Assembly: GCF_020178975.1 (NCBI RefSeq)
Contig: NZ_JAHXBU010000092.1
Location: 1-64,000 of the forward strand
DNA length: 64,000 bases
Direction: 5' to 3'
DNA from: Cesiribacter sp. SM1
GTDB taxonomy: Bacteria > Bacteroidota > Bacteroidia > Cytophagales > Cyclobacteriaceae
Part shown: positions 34,807 to 43,852 of the stretch, one piece after another
Position numbering within the stretch: the first letter of the stretch is position 1
Layout: every line of letters begins with the position of its first letter
Program-made: the position numbers and the translations under genes
Notes under the pieces: model-generated
Databases searched by the model: none
What the model was told of the DNA's origin: nothing
The model's input: only the letters and a program-made list of their open reading frames with translations

Positions 34807-36048
34807 ATGCTAAATAAAGAGCAAAATATCTTTGATCTGGTTCAGCTGGATGATTACCGATACGAGTTACCAGATGAAAGAATAGCCCGACACCCCCTGC
34901 CCGAAAGAGACAAGAGCAAGCTGTTGTTTTATAGCGCAGGAGACATTGAGCACAGGCGTTTTTTTGAATTGCCCCGGCTTTTGCCAGCCAACAGCCTGCT
35001 GGTATTTAATAATACCAAAGTTATACCCGCCAGGCTTGGCTTTAAAAAAGAAACCGGAGCACAAATAGAAATATTTCTATTACAGCCGCTTGCCCCCACT
35101 ACAGATATACAATTGGCTATGGGGGCAAGTGGTTTTTCCAGCTGGCAGTGCATTATTGGTAACAGAAAGCGCTGGCGCGATGGTAAGCCCTTACAGTTAA
35201 CACTTACTATTGCCGATCAGGAGGTAGTGCTGGAAGCAAGCCATAAAAGTGCTGAAGATACAATTGTAGATTTTAGCTGGTGGCCTGCTACTTACAGTTT
35301 TGCGGAAATTGTTGAAGCTGCAGGCGAAATACCACTGCCCCCCTACCTCAAGCGCAAAGCAGAAAATGAAGACCGGGAGCGCTACCAGACAGTTTACAGC
35401 AAAGCCAGGGGTGCTGTAGCTGCCCCTACTGCCGGGCTTCATTTTACAGCAGGGGTGCTGGAGCAAATAGAGGCAGCCGGGCACCAGACTGAGCAGCTAA
35501 CCCTGCATGTTGGGGCCGGTACTTTTCAGCCTATCAAGGAAAAGAAGCTCTCGTTACACCCCATGCACCGTGAGCAGGTAGTTGTTTCCGAAGCTAATGT
35601 GCAGCACCTCATAAGCCACGAAGGTCCTGTTATCGCTGTAGGAACTACAAGCATGCGTACTTTAGAAAGCCTCTACTGGTTTGGTGTAAAGCTGATGCAA
35701 AACCCGGAGGAAGCCTTCTTTATCAGTAAAAACGAAAGTTACCGGTATTCTGAAGAGGAGCTGCCATCATACAAAGAGGCTTTAGCTGCGGTACTGAATA
35801 GAATACAGGCCAGTCCTGAAAAACAAATAACAGGCGAAACAGAAATATTTATCATTCCTGGATATATATTCAGGATTTGTAAGGGATTGATCACAAATTT
35901 TCATCAACCAGAAAGCACACTAATGTTATTAGTGGCCGCCTTTGTTGGCCCTGACTGGAAGCAGATATACCAGCAGGCGCTGTCAGAAAACTACCGCTTT
36001 TTGAGTTATGGAGATTCCTCACTTTTATTACCTGCTCCACGTAAATAA
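34807..36048 (+). CDS. queA: tRNA preQ1(34) S-adenosylmethionine ribosyltransferase-isomerase QueA
   Basis: A 413-residue enzyme that transfers and rearranges the ribosyl group of SAM onto preQ1 at the tRNA wobble base, giving epoxyqueuosine. Family motifs are present: YELPDERIARHPLPERDKSK, LLVFNNTKVIPARL, GAVAAPTAGLHFT near the middle, LHVGAGTFQPI and ITNFHQPESTLMLLVAAF. It is longer than E. coli QueA (356), mostly through additions in the N-terminal third and near 300-345. The earlier in-frame start at 34789 is GTG; the ATG at 34807 is preferred. Confidence 0.95.
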   Translation: MLNKEQNIFDLVQLDDYRYELPDERIARHPLPERDKSKLLFYSAGDIEHRRFFELPRLLPANSLLVFNNTKVIPARLGFKKETGAQIEIFLLQPLAPTTDIQLAMGASGFSSWQCIIGNRKRWRDGKPLQLTLTIADQEVVLEASHKSAEDTIVDFSWWPATYSFAEIVEAAGEIPLPPYLKRKAENEDRERYQTVYSKARGAVAAPTAGLHFTAGVLEQIEAAGHQTEQLTLHVGAGTFQPIKEKKLSLHPMHREQVVVSEANVQHLISHEGPVIAVGTTSMRTLESLYWFGVKLMQNPEEAFFISKNESYRYSEEELPSYKEALAAVLNRIQASPEKQITGETEIFIIPGYIFRICKGLITNFHQPESTLMLLVAAFVGPDWKQIYQQALSENYRFLSYGDSSLLLPAPRK

Positions 36049-36086
36049 ACTATAGTAGATAATCTGTAAAGGAAGAGAAGAGTCTT

Positions 36087-36965
36087 TTGAATAACATATG
36101 GATTGAAATAAAGCAATGGTTCAAGGATGCTTATGATTTACTAAGCACCCCTTTTGGTAATATCGGCAGTACCGAAATCAGCATAACTTTTTTACTGTAT
36201 CTGATCATCAGCATACTGCTGGTGATGTTTATAGCTAAAAAGGCTAAGCAGATCCTGGTAACCCGCATCTTAAGCCGCACAAAAATGGATGCAGGGGTTA
36301 CCCAGTCTATTGGTACCATTGTTCGCTATGTTATTATTGTATTAGGCCTTGTTATCATTTTTCAGTCTGCCGGTTTAGATCTAAGTGCCCTAAGTGTACT
36401 GGCCGGAGCTCTGGGTGTTGGTATTGGTTTTGGTCTGCAGAACATATTCAACAACTTTGTATCAGGGCTTATTATTCTTTTTGAGCGCCCTATTAAAGTA
36501 GGCGATCGGGTGCAGGTTGAGGATATATCTGGAGATGTGGTACGTATTGCAGCACGGGCAACCACCATCATCACCAATGACAACATCTCCATCATCATAC
36601 CTAATTCAGAGTTTGTTTCAAGCCGGGTTATTAACTGGAGCCATAACGACCGGATGGTAAGGTTCAGGATTCCGGTAGGTGTTGCGTACAAGGAAGATCC
36701 GGAGCAGATCCGCAAGCTGTTGCTGGAAGTAGCTGCCAATAATCAGAATGTATTGAAAAGCCCCGCTGCTGATGTGATCTTTACTGAATTTGGCGAAAGC
36801 TCCCTGAACTTTGAGCTCTGGGTCTGGACCATCAAACTGATCAACAGACCAAGTGTGCTACAAAGCCAGTTGTATTATGCCATCTTTAAAAAGTTCAAAG
36901 ATCATAATATCGAAATTCCTTTCCCGCAGCGTGACCTGCACATCAAGAATAACTTACCTCTGTAG
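36087..36965 (+). CDS. mscS: Small-conductance mechanosensitive channel, MscS family
   Basis: A 292-residue inner-membrane channel that opens on membrane tension during hypo-osmotic shock. It has an N-terminal hydrophobic span (about 32-48), a second near 72-90, and the pore helix SVLAGALGVGIGFGLQNIFNNFVSG, given here as two overlapping halves: SVLAGALGVGIGF and GFGLQNIFNNFVSG. A beta domain follows (VGDRVQVEDISGDVVRI). The start is TTG at 36087, with a purine-rich GGAAGAGAAGAG just upstream. The next ATG would remove the first membrane span. Confidence 0.93.
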   Translation: MNNIWIEIKQWFKDAYDLLSTPFGNIGSTEISITFLLYLIISILLVMFIAKKAKQILVTRILSRTKMDAGVTQSIGTIVRYVIIVLGLVIIFQSAGLDLSALSVLAGALGVGIGFGLQNIFNNFVSGLIILFERPIKVGDRVQVEDISGDVVRIAARATTIITNDNISIIIPNSEFVSSRVINWSHNDRMVRFRIPVGVAYKEDPEQIRKLLLEVAANNQNVLKSPAADVIFTEFGESSLNFELWVWTIKLINRPSVLQSQLYYAIFKKFKDHNIEIPFPQRDLHIKNNLPL

Positions 36966-37154
36966 ATAAAGCAGAAGGTACTGGCTATTACTGCTCTAAA
37001 ACCCTTGGCGGAGATTCCCGTTTAAATACAGAAATGGTTAGGCAATTATGCTGCCTCAAGACTTTATGCTCTACCAACTGCATAAGGTATACAGCCAGGG
37101 GCATCATGCATTACCTAAACTTCATTTTTTAAGTTGAACTAAATTTTTAAAACT

Positions 37155-37604
37155 ATGGAATCTACAAACAAAGAAGCAGTGAATCTTTTGAATGATTTGC
37201 TGGAGAGAAACTATGATGCAGAGAAAGGCTATAAGAAGGCTGCAGAGGATTCAAAGAGTCCTGTGCTGAAAGACTTTTTCCGTGATTACGCCAGCCAGCG
37301 CTATGATTTTGGCCATGAGCTGAAAAGTGAAATTCGCAGGCTGGGTGGTGACCCTGAAAAAGGCACTTCTACTGCCAGCTCCCTGCACCGTACCTGGATA
37401 GACATCAAAACTGCCCTTTCTTCTGATAAGGACGAGACGGTGGTTGAAGAATGTATCCGCGGTGAAAAGGCAGCTCTTGATGATTATGAGGATGTGCTGA
37501 AAAAGAATGAATTGCCAATCTCAAGCAGGGAAGTGATTCAGCGTCAGCATGATAAAATACAGGCTGCTGTAAACCGTCTGAACCAGATAGAACGTACGCT
37601 TTAA
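37155..37604 (+). CDS. PA2169-type four-helix-bundle protein (DUF2383)
   Basis: A 149-residue soluble protein predicted to be a four-helix bundle of the ferritin-like type. It has LLERNYDAEKGYKKAAEDSK, DFFRDYASQRYDFGHELKSE, EECIRGEKAALDDYEDVL and a final helix. Glu and His residues repeat at positions that could bind metal (E23, E51/H54-like pairs), but this is not certain. The family is often linked to stress. It lies between mscS and tyrS, with a terminator after it and a 190-bp AT-rich leader before it. Confidence 0.85.
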   Translation: MESTNKEAVNLLNDLLERNYDAEKGYKKAAEDSKSPVLKDFFRDYASQRYDFGHELKSEIRRLGGDPEKGTSTASSLHRTWIDIKTALSSDKDETVVEECIRGEKAALDDYEDVLKKNELPISSREVIQRQHDKIQAAVNRLNQIERTL

Positions 37605-37645
37605 TATAAAGCAGTACAGCACATAGTACCGCTACAGGTACATTA

Positions 37646-37682
37646 AAAAGATCCGGTCAATGTAGATCGGATCTTTTCTTTT
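37646..37682 (+). terminator. Rho-independent terminator of the DUF2383 gene
   Basis: AAAAGATCCG and CGGATCTTTT form a 10-bp stem around a 12-base loop, followed by CTTTTTC. Confidence 0.85.
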
Positions 37683-37706
37683 TCAGTCAAAATGCTGCTC
37701 TTTTAG

Positions 37707-37714
37707 TATATTTG
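37707..37714 (+). promoter_or_regulatory. -7 element of tyrS
   Basis: TATATTTG matches TAnnTTTG exactly, 29 bp before the tyrS ATG. The -33 region (TTTC near 37681) is weak. Confidence 0.5.
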
Positions 37715-37743
37715 CCCAGCACTTTGCCATACTATACATACTA

Positions 37744-39015
37744 ATGAAAGACCTGATAGCCGAACTCCGCTGGCGTGGCATGATCCATGACATGACACCT
37801 GGTACCGAAGAGCAACTGCAAAAAGAAATGACCGCAGCCTATATTGGCTTCGATCCTACTGCTTCTTCCCTGCACATAGGTAACCTGGCAACCGTTATGT
37901 TGCTGGTACACCTGCAGCAGGCAGGTCATAAACCTTATGCGCTTGTAGGTGGTGCAACGGGTATGGTTGGCGACCCCTCTTTCAAGAACGAAGAGCGCGG
38001 ACTATTGGATGAGGAAACCCTGGCCACTAATCAGGCGGGTATCAAAAAGCAGCTGGAAAACTTCCTTGATTTCAGCAGTGGAAATAATTCTGCTGTAATG
38101 CTTAATAATTATGACTGGTTTAAAGATTTCAGTTTTCTGCACTTCATCCGGGATGTAGGCAAACACATGACCATCAATTATATGATGTCGAAAGACTCTG
38201 TGAAGAAGCGCCTGGAGACGGGCATCTCCTTTACGGAATTTTCTTACCAGTTACTGCAGGGTTACGATTTTTACCACCTGAACAAAACCCTTGGCGTTAA
38301 ACTGCAAATGGGAGGCTCAGACCAGTGGGGAAATATAACTACCGGTACAGAGCTGATCAGACGTATGGGAGGTGGCGATGCTTTTGCTCTTACAGCCCCA
38401 CTTGTTACCAAGGCCGATGGTACTAAATTTGGCAAGTCAGAATCGGGCAATGTGTGGCTGGATGCTGAATTTACCTCTCCCTACCAGTTTTACCAGTTCT
38501 GGCTTAATGTACGTGATGAAGATCTGCCACGCTTGTTAAGGGTGTTTACGCTGCTTGATGAGGCTACCATTCAGGATCTGGAAAGCAGGCAAAATCCGAA
38601 TGAGGCTAAACGTGCACTGGCAGAAGATGTAACCACCAGGGTACATGGCAGCAGGGAACTGGATAAAGCCATAAAGGCTTCTAACATTCTGTTTGGCAAA
38701 TCTGCGCTGGAAGACCTGCGAGAGATAGATGAACGTACCTTACTACAGGTATTTGAAGGGGTGCCGCAAACCAGTATCAGTCGCGATGCGCTTGGTGCGG
38801 CTGCAGATGTGGCAGAACTACTTTCGGCCACCACTGGTAATCTTGTTTTTACCTCTAAGGGCGAAGCCAGGCGCATGATACAGGGTGGCGGCGTAAGCAT
38901 TAACAAAGTAAAGGTAGAGGATGCAGCCGGGCCCAACGAGTGGGAGCTCTTACAGAATAAGTACCTGTTGGTGCAAAAAGGTAAAAAAAGCTATTTTCTA
39001 ATTTCTGTTCAATAA
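37744..39015 (+). CDS. tyrS: Tyrosyl-tRNA synthetase
   Basis: A 423-residue class I synthetase that charges tRNA-Tyr. The HIGH motif is SLHIGN (about 41-46), the tyrosine-binding region is [12 protein letters not shown], and the KMSKS loop is KFGKS (about 228-232). The C-terminal S4-like RNA-binding domain is seen as [23 protein letters not shown], here described in parts: [14 protein letters not shown] and [10 protein letters not shown]. Length is normal. It has its own -7 element and terminator. Confidence 0.98.
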   Translation: MKDLIAELRWRGMIHDMTPGTEEQLQKEMTAAYIGFDPTASSLHIGNLATVMLLVHLQQAGHKPYALVGGATGMVGDPSFKNEERGLLDEETLATNQAGIKKQLENFLDFSSGNNSAVMLNNYDWFKDFSFLHFIRDVGKHMTINYMMSKDSVKKRLETGISFTEFSYQLLQGYDFYHLNKTLGVKLQMGGSDQWGNITTGTELIRRMGGGDAFALTAPLVTKADGTKFGKSESGNVWLDAEFTSPYQFYQFWLNVRDEDLPRLLRVFTLLDEATIQDLESRQNPNEAKRALAEDVTTRVHGSRELDKAIKASNILFGKSALEDLREIDERTLLQVFEGVPQTSISRDALGAAADVAELLSATTGNLVFTSKGEARRMIQGGGVSINKVKVEDAAGPNEWELLQNKYLLVQKGKKSYFLISVQ

Positions 39016-39040
39016 TCCCGTCGTGTACGGGATTTTTTTT
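39013..39040 (+). terminator. Rho-independent terminator of tyrS
   Basis: AATCCCG and CGGGATT pair around TCGTGTA and are followed by T8. The stem overlaps the tyrS stop codon. Confidence 0.92.
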
Positions 39041-39114
39041 GAACAAATAGCTGCAGGGTACATTAAACAAATTTTTAAAATGCCGTATTATATATCATAA
39101 GCGCCCTTTGGCAT

Positions 39115-40041
39115 ATGAATGATACAAAAGAGCTCAGGATACAGGAAGAAAAGCAGCTACATAAATTAAAAAAGTACCTTTTTGTAATTAACCCGATTTC
39201 CGGTGAGGTAGACAAATCAGATCTGGCAGAGTTGCTGGACGATTTTGCTATTACCTATAAATGGGACTATAAAGTTTATAATACCAACGGACTCGATGAT
39301 AAAAAGCAGCTCACAGGCCTTCTGCAGGAATATAAGCCGGAAATAGTAGTGGCAGCCGGAGGAGATGGTACAGTTAGTCTTGTAGCGCAGCTTATACAAG
39401 GTACAGACATGGTGCTTGGTATAATACCGGCAGGCTCTGGCAATGGTTTTTCAAAAGATTTAGGTATTCCGCAGAACAACTTCAGTGCTTCTTTGCAGGC
39501 ACTTATTCATGGACGCATTGCCAGGATGGATACCCTGCTTGCCAATGAGTTCTTTTTTATGCACCTGGCAGATATTGGCTTCAATGCCCACATTGTTAAG
39601 CTATTCAATAAAAGCTCCAGCAGAGGGCTGGTTACTTATATGCGCTTTGTGCTGCGCGAGTTTTTTAAATACCCAACCAATTACTACCGTATTGTAACCG
39701 ATAATGGCGAGTTCAGGGGAAATGCTTTTATGGTTACAGTAGCCAACTCAAATCAATACGGCAGTAACCTTACCATAAATCCCGATGGTCACTGGGGCGA
39801 TGGTAAGTTTGAGGTGATCATCATAAAACGTTTTGCAAAAAAAGAAGCACTAAGAATCTTTTATCGGCTTCTCACCAAAAAGATTAATTTTTCTCCGCAC
39901 TGCATCATCATTCAGTGTACCAGGGCAACTGTTTTCTGCGAGAAGAAGAAAACTTTGCAGTATGATGGGGAGCTGGCCCGAAAGGTGCGTAAAGTAGAAT
40001 TTGGCATCAAGCCGGGCAATCTGCAGGTAATTGTGCCTTAG
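39115..40041 (+). CDS. Diacylglycerol/lipid kinase family protein (YegS/DagK-like)
   Basis: A 308-residue ATP-dependent lipid kinase. VINPISGEVDKSDLAE at the N-terminus, AAGGDGTVSLVAQ (about 82-94; the GGDGT nucleotide motif) and GIIPAGSGNGFSKDLGIP (about 103-120) define the family. LQYDGELARKVRKVEF near the C-terminus holds the usual DGE catalytic site. Substrate may be diacylglycerol, phosphatidylglycerol or a sphingoid base; Cytophagales make sphingolipids and capnine-type lipids, so the last is possible. Its stop overlaps the convergent acyltransferase gene by 4 bp. Confidence 0.88.
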   Translation: MNDTKELRIQEEKQLHKLKKYLFVINPISGEVDKSDLAELLDDFAITYKWDYKVYNTNGLDDKKQLTGLLQEYKPEIVVAAGGDGTVSLVAQLIQGTDMVLGIIPAGSGNGFSKDLGIPQNNFSASLQALIHGRIARMDTLLANEFFFMHLADIGFNAHIVKLFNKSSSRGLVTYMRFVLREFFKYPTNYYRIVTDNGEFRGNAFMVTVANSNQYGSNLTINPDGHWGDGKFEVIIIKRFAKKEALRIFYRLLTKKINFSPHCIIIQCTRATVFCEKKKTLQYDGELARKVRKVEFGIKPGNLQVIVP

Positions 40042-40658
40042 CTGGCTTTTGCTGCTCCTGGTTCCGGGTAGTCCATATCCATTCTGGATGGATCAACGCC
40101 GTGTTCTGGAAATTTGGCCGTAATGCCGGCATAAAACCCAAGTATCTTATCCATGTCTTCCTGCAGGTTACCGCTGGGGTATATGGTAGGGCCAATGCCG
40201 GCATGTTTCTTTTTGTAATCCAGGTAGCCCAGTACAATGGGTACTCCTGCCCGTAAGGCAGTGTAGTAGAAGCCGGTTTTCCATTTTGAAACAAACTTGC
40301 GTGTGCCCTCCGGGGTAACCATTATCACCAGCTGTTCATGTTCATCGAACAGCTTTACCATGCCATACACCAGGCTGCTCTGGCCCAATTTTCTGGCACG
40401 CTCGCGGTTGCGTTCTACTGGTATGGCACCTAATTTCTTTAGCAGCCAGCCAAGTGGTGCCACCTTCATCATTTCTTTTTTGATGGTATACCGCAGCGGT
40501 ACGCCCATAATGAAAAATGCTGCCCTGGCATACACAAAATCCCAGTTACTGGTATGTGGTGCAGCAATCATAACACTTTTTGGCACATTAGCGGGGTAGC
40601 TTCCTTCTACTTTCCAGCCCGTGATCCAAAACAATATATGTGCAAGAAATTTACCCAT
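40038..40658 (-). CDS. 1-acylglycerol-3-phosphate acyltransferase-family protein (PlsC-like)
   Basis: A 206-residue acyltransferase. The HX4D catalytic motif is APHTSNWDFVYARAAF (about 33-48) and the phosphate-binding motif is VTPEGTRKFVSKWK (about 113-126). GAIPVERNRER is motif II. It acylates a lysophospholipid or another amphipathic acceptor at the inner membrane. This short subgroup is common in Bacteroidota and its exact acceptor is not established. Convergent overlap with the lipid kinase puts two membrane-lipid genes side by side. Confidence 0.88.
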   Translation of the reverse strand: MGKFLAHILFWITGWKVEGSYPANVPKSVMIAAPHTSNWDFVYARAAFFIMGVPLRYTIKKEMMKVAPLGWLLKKLGAIPVERNRERARKLGQSSLVYGMVKLFDEHEQLVIMVTPEGTRKFVSKWKTGFYYTALRAGVPIVLGYLDYKKKHAGIGPTIYPSGNLQEDMDKILGFYAGITAKFPEHGVDPSRMDMDYPEPGAAKAS

Positions 40659-40711
40659 AACGCATAACTATCCTATTCCTAAGACAAGTATACAGGCTAA
40701 ATTGTGACAAA

Positions 40712-41479
40712 TTATCCTGCTGCTTTAAGAATTTCTTCCGTTAACGCAGGCATCTGCGGCTTTAGCCATTCTATGGTTCTGGTGTAGATCTCTTCGGTGC
40801 GTTTCCATTCGAACACTTTTACATCTTTCAGTACTTCGGGTTCAAGAAATGAATGGCAAACAGCTTTATTACCCTTAACATTGCCATTTATGGCCAGTAA
40901 AAAGGTTCGCTCCAGTATTGCTTTCACAGATGTACCTCTATAATCATGTGCAACCGGATTGGTATGAACACCCATGATGTAGTTACTTTTGCCAATGAGT
41001 GCATCTGCAGGCAGGTTGTTGACCACACCCCCATCAATGTATAAATCACTGCCGATTTGTATAGGACAAAAGAAAACAGGCATGCAGCAGGAAGCCAGGA
41101 CTGGTTTTACCAGCTCTCCTGATGAAAATACATCACATACGCCAGTTCGTACATTGGTGGCAGTAACCATTACAGGCACCGACAGATCTTCAAACTTAGG
41201 AGGTAAATGGCTGGTAAAGCTCTTCAGGGCTCCTGCAACATCTATAAGACCCTGGCTGCTGAACTTTGGTTTAAGCAGGCCAAGCACGCTAATTTCTTTT
41301 ACCAGTGTTAATATTTCTTGCGGGCTTTTTCCTGCTGCCAGTAAGGATGCAATCAGCGCACCACCGCTTGTGCCTGAATAATGAGAAGGGCTGACCCCCC
41401 ACTCCTGCAGGCATTGTACCACTGCCAGGTGAGCTACACACCTGATTCCACCCCCTGACAAAGCCAAGCCTAATGACAT
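40712..41479 (-). CDS. Patatin-like phospholipase
   Basis: A 255-residue patatin-family acyl hydrolase. The oxyanion glycines are in LALSGGGIRCVAHL (about 5-18), the nucleophile Ser is in GTSGGALIASLL (GxSxG, about 38-49), and the catalytic Asp is in YIDGGVVNNLPADAL (the usual DG[AG], about 148-162). No signal peptide is seen, so it probably acts at the cytoplasmic membrane face. It follows the MBL gene by 1 bp and lies in the same minus-strand run as the acyltransferase. Confidence 0.92.
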   Translation of the reverse strand: MSLGLALSGGGIRCVAHLAVVQCLQEWGVSPSHYSGTSGGALIASLLAAGKSPQEILTLVKEISVLGLLKPKFSSQGLIDVAGALKSFTSHLPPKFEDLSVPVMVTATNVRTGVCDVFSSGELVKPVLASCCMPVFFCPIQIGSDLYIDGGVVNNLPADALIGKSNYIMGVHTNPVAHDYRGTSVKAILERTFLLAINGNVKGNKAVCHSFLEPEVLKDVKVFEWKRTEEIYTRTIEWLKPQMPALTEEILKAAG

Positions 41480-41480
41480 A

Positions 41481-42326
41481 TTAAATATCCTTCAGTCGAA
41501 ATGTTTCGTCCAGCCTTACTCCTTTTTCTGTATTCTTTAGCGTACAGCACTCATGCAGAGGATCGTGCTCCAGGAAGAGTATCCATTGTTCATCTGCTGC
41601 CTGCTGCAGAATAGTTTTCTTTTCTTCCATCGTAAGCAGGGGGCGCGTATCGTAACCCATTACATAGGGCAAAGGTATGTGCCCTGTAGATGGCAGGAGA
41701 TCTGCCATAAAGACAAGGGTTCTGCCCATATATTGCAGTTTAGGCAACATTTGTTTGTCTGTGTGTCCATCCACAAACAGCAAGTCAATATTTGGTAGTG
41801 GAGAAGGACCACTTAAGGGTACAAAATTTAACTGGCCACTTTCCTGTATGGGCAGAATATTTTCCTTTAGGAATGATGCTTTTTCGCGCACGTTTGGCTC
41901 AGTTGCCCATTTCCAGTGTGCTTCATTGCTCCAGTAGCGGGCATTTTTAAAGGTTAGTGTTGTGAGTCCTTTCTCACGGTCTGCCCACTGAACACTACCG
42001 CCACAGTGGTCAAAATGCAGGTGTGTCAGGAACATATCTGTAACCTCATCTGCAGAAAATCCAGCCTGCTTTAAAGAACTGTCCAGGTTTTGGCCGCCGT
42101 GCAGGTAATAATGGCTGAAGAACTTTTCATCCTGCTTATCACCAATGCCATTGTCTATGAGAATGAGTCTGCCATTATCTTCAATCAGCAGGCAGCGCAT
42201 GGCCCAGGTGCACAAGTTATTTTCGTCGGCGGGGTTTGTACGTTGCCAGAGGCTTTTAGGAACAACGCCAAACATGGCCCCGCCATCCAGCTTAAAAAAT
42301 CCAGTGTTGATGGTGTGTAATTGCAT
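41481..42326 (-). CDS. Metallo-beta-lactamase-fold hydrolase
   Basis: A 281-residue MBL-fold protein. The metal site is FLTHLHFDHCGG (HxHxDH), with LIDNGIGDK before it, a later His in FVDGHTDKQML, and FLEHDPLHECC near the C-terminus. It resembles quorum-quenching lactonases and other alpha/beta MBL enzymes of this size; the substrate is unknown. The ATG at 42326 starts MQLHTINTGFFKLDGG; the frame also has a GTG at 42347, which overlaps the terminator and is rejected. It is directly followed by the patatin gene. Confidence 0.88.
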   Translation of the reverse strand: MQLHTINTGFFKLDGGAMFGVVPKSLWQRTNPADENNLCTWAMRCLLIEDNGRLILIDNGIGDKQDEKFFSHYYLHGGQNLDSSLKQAGFSADEVTDMFLTHLHFDHCGGSVQWADREKGLTTLTFKNARYWSNEAHWKWATEPNVREKASFLKENILPIQESGQLNFVPLSGPSPLPNIDLLFVDGHTDKQMLPKLQYMGRTLVFMADLLPSTGHIPLPYVMGYDTRPLLTMEEKKTILQQAADEQWILFLEHDPLHECCTLKNTEKGVRLDETFRLKDI

Positions 42327-42335
42327 ATCTATAAA

Positions 42336-42367
42336 ATAAAAAACCACATAAACGGGTTTATGTGGTT
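42336..42367 (-). terminator. Rho-independent terminator of accA
   Basis: AACCACATAAA and TTTATGTGGTT form an 11-bp stem around four bases; on the minus strand it is followed by TTTTTTATTTTAT. Confidence 0.9.
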
Positions 42368-42387
42368 CTGGTAAAAAGTTAATCAGA

Positions 42388-43335
42388 TTACTCCTGGTAT
42401 ACGCCCATGGAGCAGAATTTATCTATTCTTTGCTGAATAAGTGTATCAGTATCTATTTCTTTAAGTTCGTTGTAGTGCCTGAAAATCTGCGTTCTCACCT
42501 CGGCATACATTGCTTCAGGGTCAGCATGGGCACCTCCGAGTGGCTCCTGAACAATACCATCCACCATTTTAAAGTGGTACATATCCTGGGCTGTAAGCCT
42601 TAATGCTTCTGCAGCCTGCTCTTTATACTCCCAGCTATGCCAGAGTATAGAGGAGCAGCTTTCAGGAGAAATAACAGAATACCAGGTATTTTCCAGCATC
42701 AGTACCCGGTCTCCTACTGCAATGCCTAAAGCGCCGCCGGAGGCACCTTCACCAATGATAAAGCAGATCACCGGCACCTTCAGCATAAACATATCCCTGA
42801 TGTTTCTTGCAATGGCCTCGCCCTGTCCTCTTTCTTCAGCTTCCATTCCTGGAAAAGCACCTGGCGTATCGATAAAAATAACGATGGGCTTATTGAACTT
42901 TTCAGCCAGCTTCATCAGCCGAAGCGCTTTCCGGTAACCTTCCGGGTTGGCCATACCAAAGTTGCGCACCTGGCGCTGTTTGGTGTTGCGCCCTTTCTGA
43001 TGACCTATAAACATAAAGGTCTGTCCCTTTATCTGGCCAAAGCCTCCAACCATGGCTTTATCATCGCCAAAGTTCCTGTCGCCGTGCAGTTCTATAAACT
43101 CATCGGTGAGGCTATAGATATAATCCAGTGTATACGGGCGGTTGGCATGACGAGAGAGTTGTACACGCTGCCAGCGGGTCAGGTTGCTGAAAGTATCAAC
43201 CTTTAGTTGCCTTATTTTATCTTCAAGGCTTTTTACAGCATCACTTACATCCACATTACTTTCGGAGGCAAGGTCTTTCATTTCCTTTAGCTTTGACTCC
43301 AGTTCGGCAATGGGTTTTTCAAATTCCAATAGCAT
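42388..43335 (-). CDS. accA: Acetyl-CoA carboxylase carboxyltransferase subunit alpha
   Basis: A 315-residue subunit that with AccD carries carboxyl from carboxybiotin to acetyl-CoA to make malonyl-CoA. The N-terminal helical pair is [19 protein letters not shown]. The crotonase-fold core includes [58 protein letters not shown] and [20 protein letters not shown]. Length is typical. It stands alone with a terminator, as accA often does; accD is not in the window. Confidence 0.97.
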   Translation of the reverse strand: MLLEFEKPIAELESKLKEMKDLASESNVDVSDAVKSLEDKIRQLKVDTFSNLTRWQRVQLSRHANRPYTLDYIYSLTDEFIELHGDRNFGDDKAMVGGFGQIKGQTFMFIGHQKGRNTKQRQVRNFGMANPEGYRKALRLMKLAEKFNKPIVIFIDTPGAFPGMEAEERGQGEAIARNIRDMFMLKVPVICFIIGEGASGGALGIAVGDRVLMLENTWYSVISPESCSSILWHSWEYKEQAAEALRLTAQDMYHFKMVDGIVQEPLGGAHADPEAMYAEVRTQIFRHYNELKEIDTDTLIQQRIDKFCSMGVYQE

Positions 43336-43487
43336 GAGCTCCCTTTGATTCTATAAAATTGCTGTGTAAAGTTAGAAAAAAGCGCTTAAACATCGCTTCC
43401 TAGTATAAAATAAATGCGATTAGCAAGTTTTTTAGATCTGAGAATCAACCCCTTAGTTTTTTAGTATAAAAAATGTGCTTACCAACA

Positions 43488-43519
43488 TTTGCGTAGTTGG
43501 GTAAACTACATTACTTTTG
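43488..43519 (+). promoter_or_regulatory. Bacteroidota-type promoter of the tRNA-Asp pair
   Basis: TTTG at 43488-43491 and TACTTTTG at 43512-43519 are separated by 20 bp and match the -33/-7 consensus exactly. Transcription would start near 43526, 30 bp before the first tRNA. Confidence 0.75.
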
Positions 43520-43555
43520 CATCACGTTTTTACTCAACAGGAGCAAAAACAAAAA

Positions 43556-43629
43556 GGAGCGGTAGTTCAGTTGGTTAGAATACCTGCCTGTCACGCAGGG
43601 GGTCGCGGGTTCGAGTCCCGTCCGTTCCG
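43556..43629 (+). tRNA. tRNA-Asp (GTC), copy 1
   Basis: A 74-nt cloverleaf without encoded CCA. The acceptor stem GGAGCGG pairs with CCGTTCC and the discriminator is G. The anticodon arm CCTGCCTGTCACGCAGG exposes GTC. The T arm is GCGGG-TTCGAGT-CCCGT. Confidence 0.97.
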
Positions 43630-43654
43630 CATAGTTAGTACTGCTTAAGACCCT

Positions 43655-43728
43655 GGAGTGGTAGTTCAGTTGGTTAGAATACCTGCCTGTCACGCAGGGG
43701 GTCGCGGGTTCGAGTCCCGTCCATTCCG
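43655..43728 (+). tRNA. tRNA-Asp (GTC), copy 2
   Basis: It is identical to copy 1 except for the fifth acceptor pair, T-A instead of C-G (GGAGTGG with CCATTCC), a compensatory change. It lies 25 bp after copy 1 and is probably cut from the same transcript. Discriminator G and anticodon GTC are kept. Confidence 0.97.
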
Positions 43729-43733
43729 CTTAG

Positions 43734-43766
43734 AAGCCTCTAGATTCATTTCTAGGGGCTTTTTTG
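43734..43766 (+). terminator. Rho-independent terminator of the tRNA-Asp operon
   Basis: AAGCCTCTAGA and TCTAGGGGCTT pair with one G-T and are followed by six T. Confidence 0.88.
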
Positions 43767-43852
43767 TTGGCCCTGTTAGTTAGAATACTAGATTTATATC
43801 AGTTGCCAAACATCTCTCAGGTGCAGGAGTTTTAGGATTGAAGTAAACCGAA

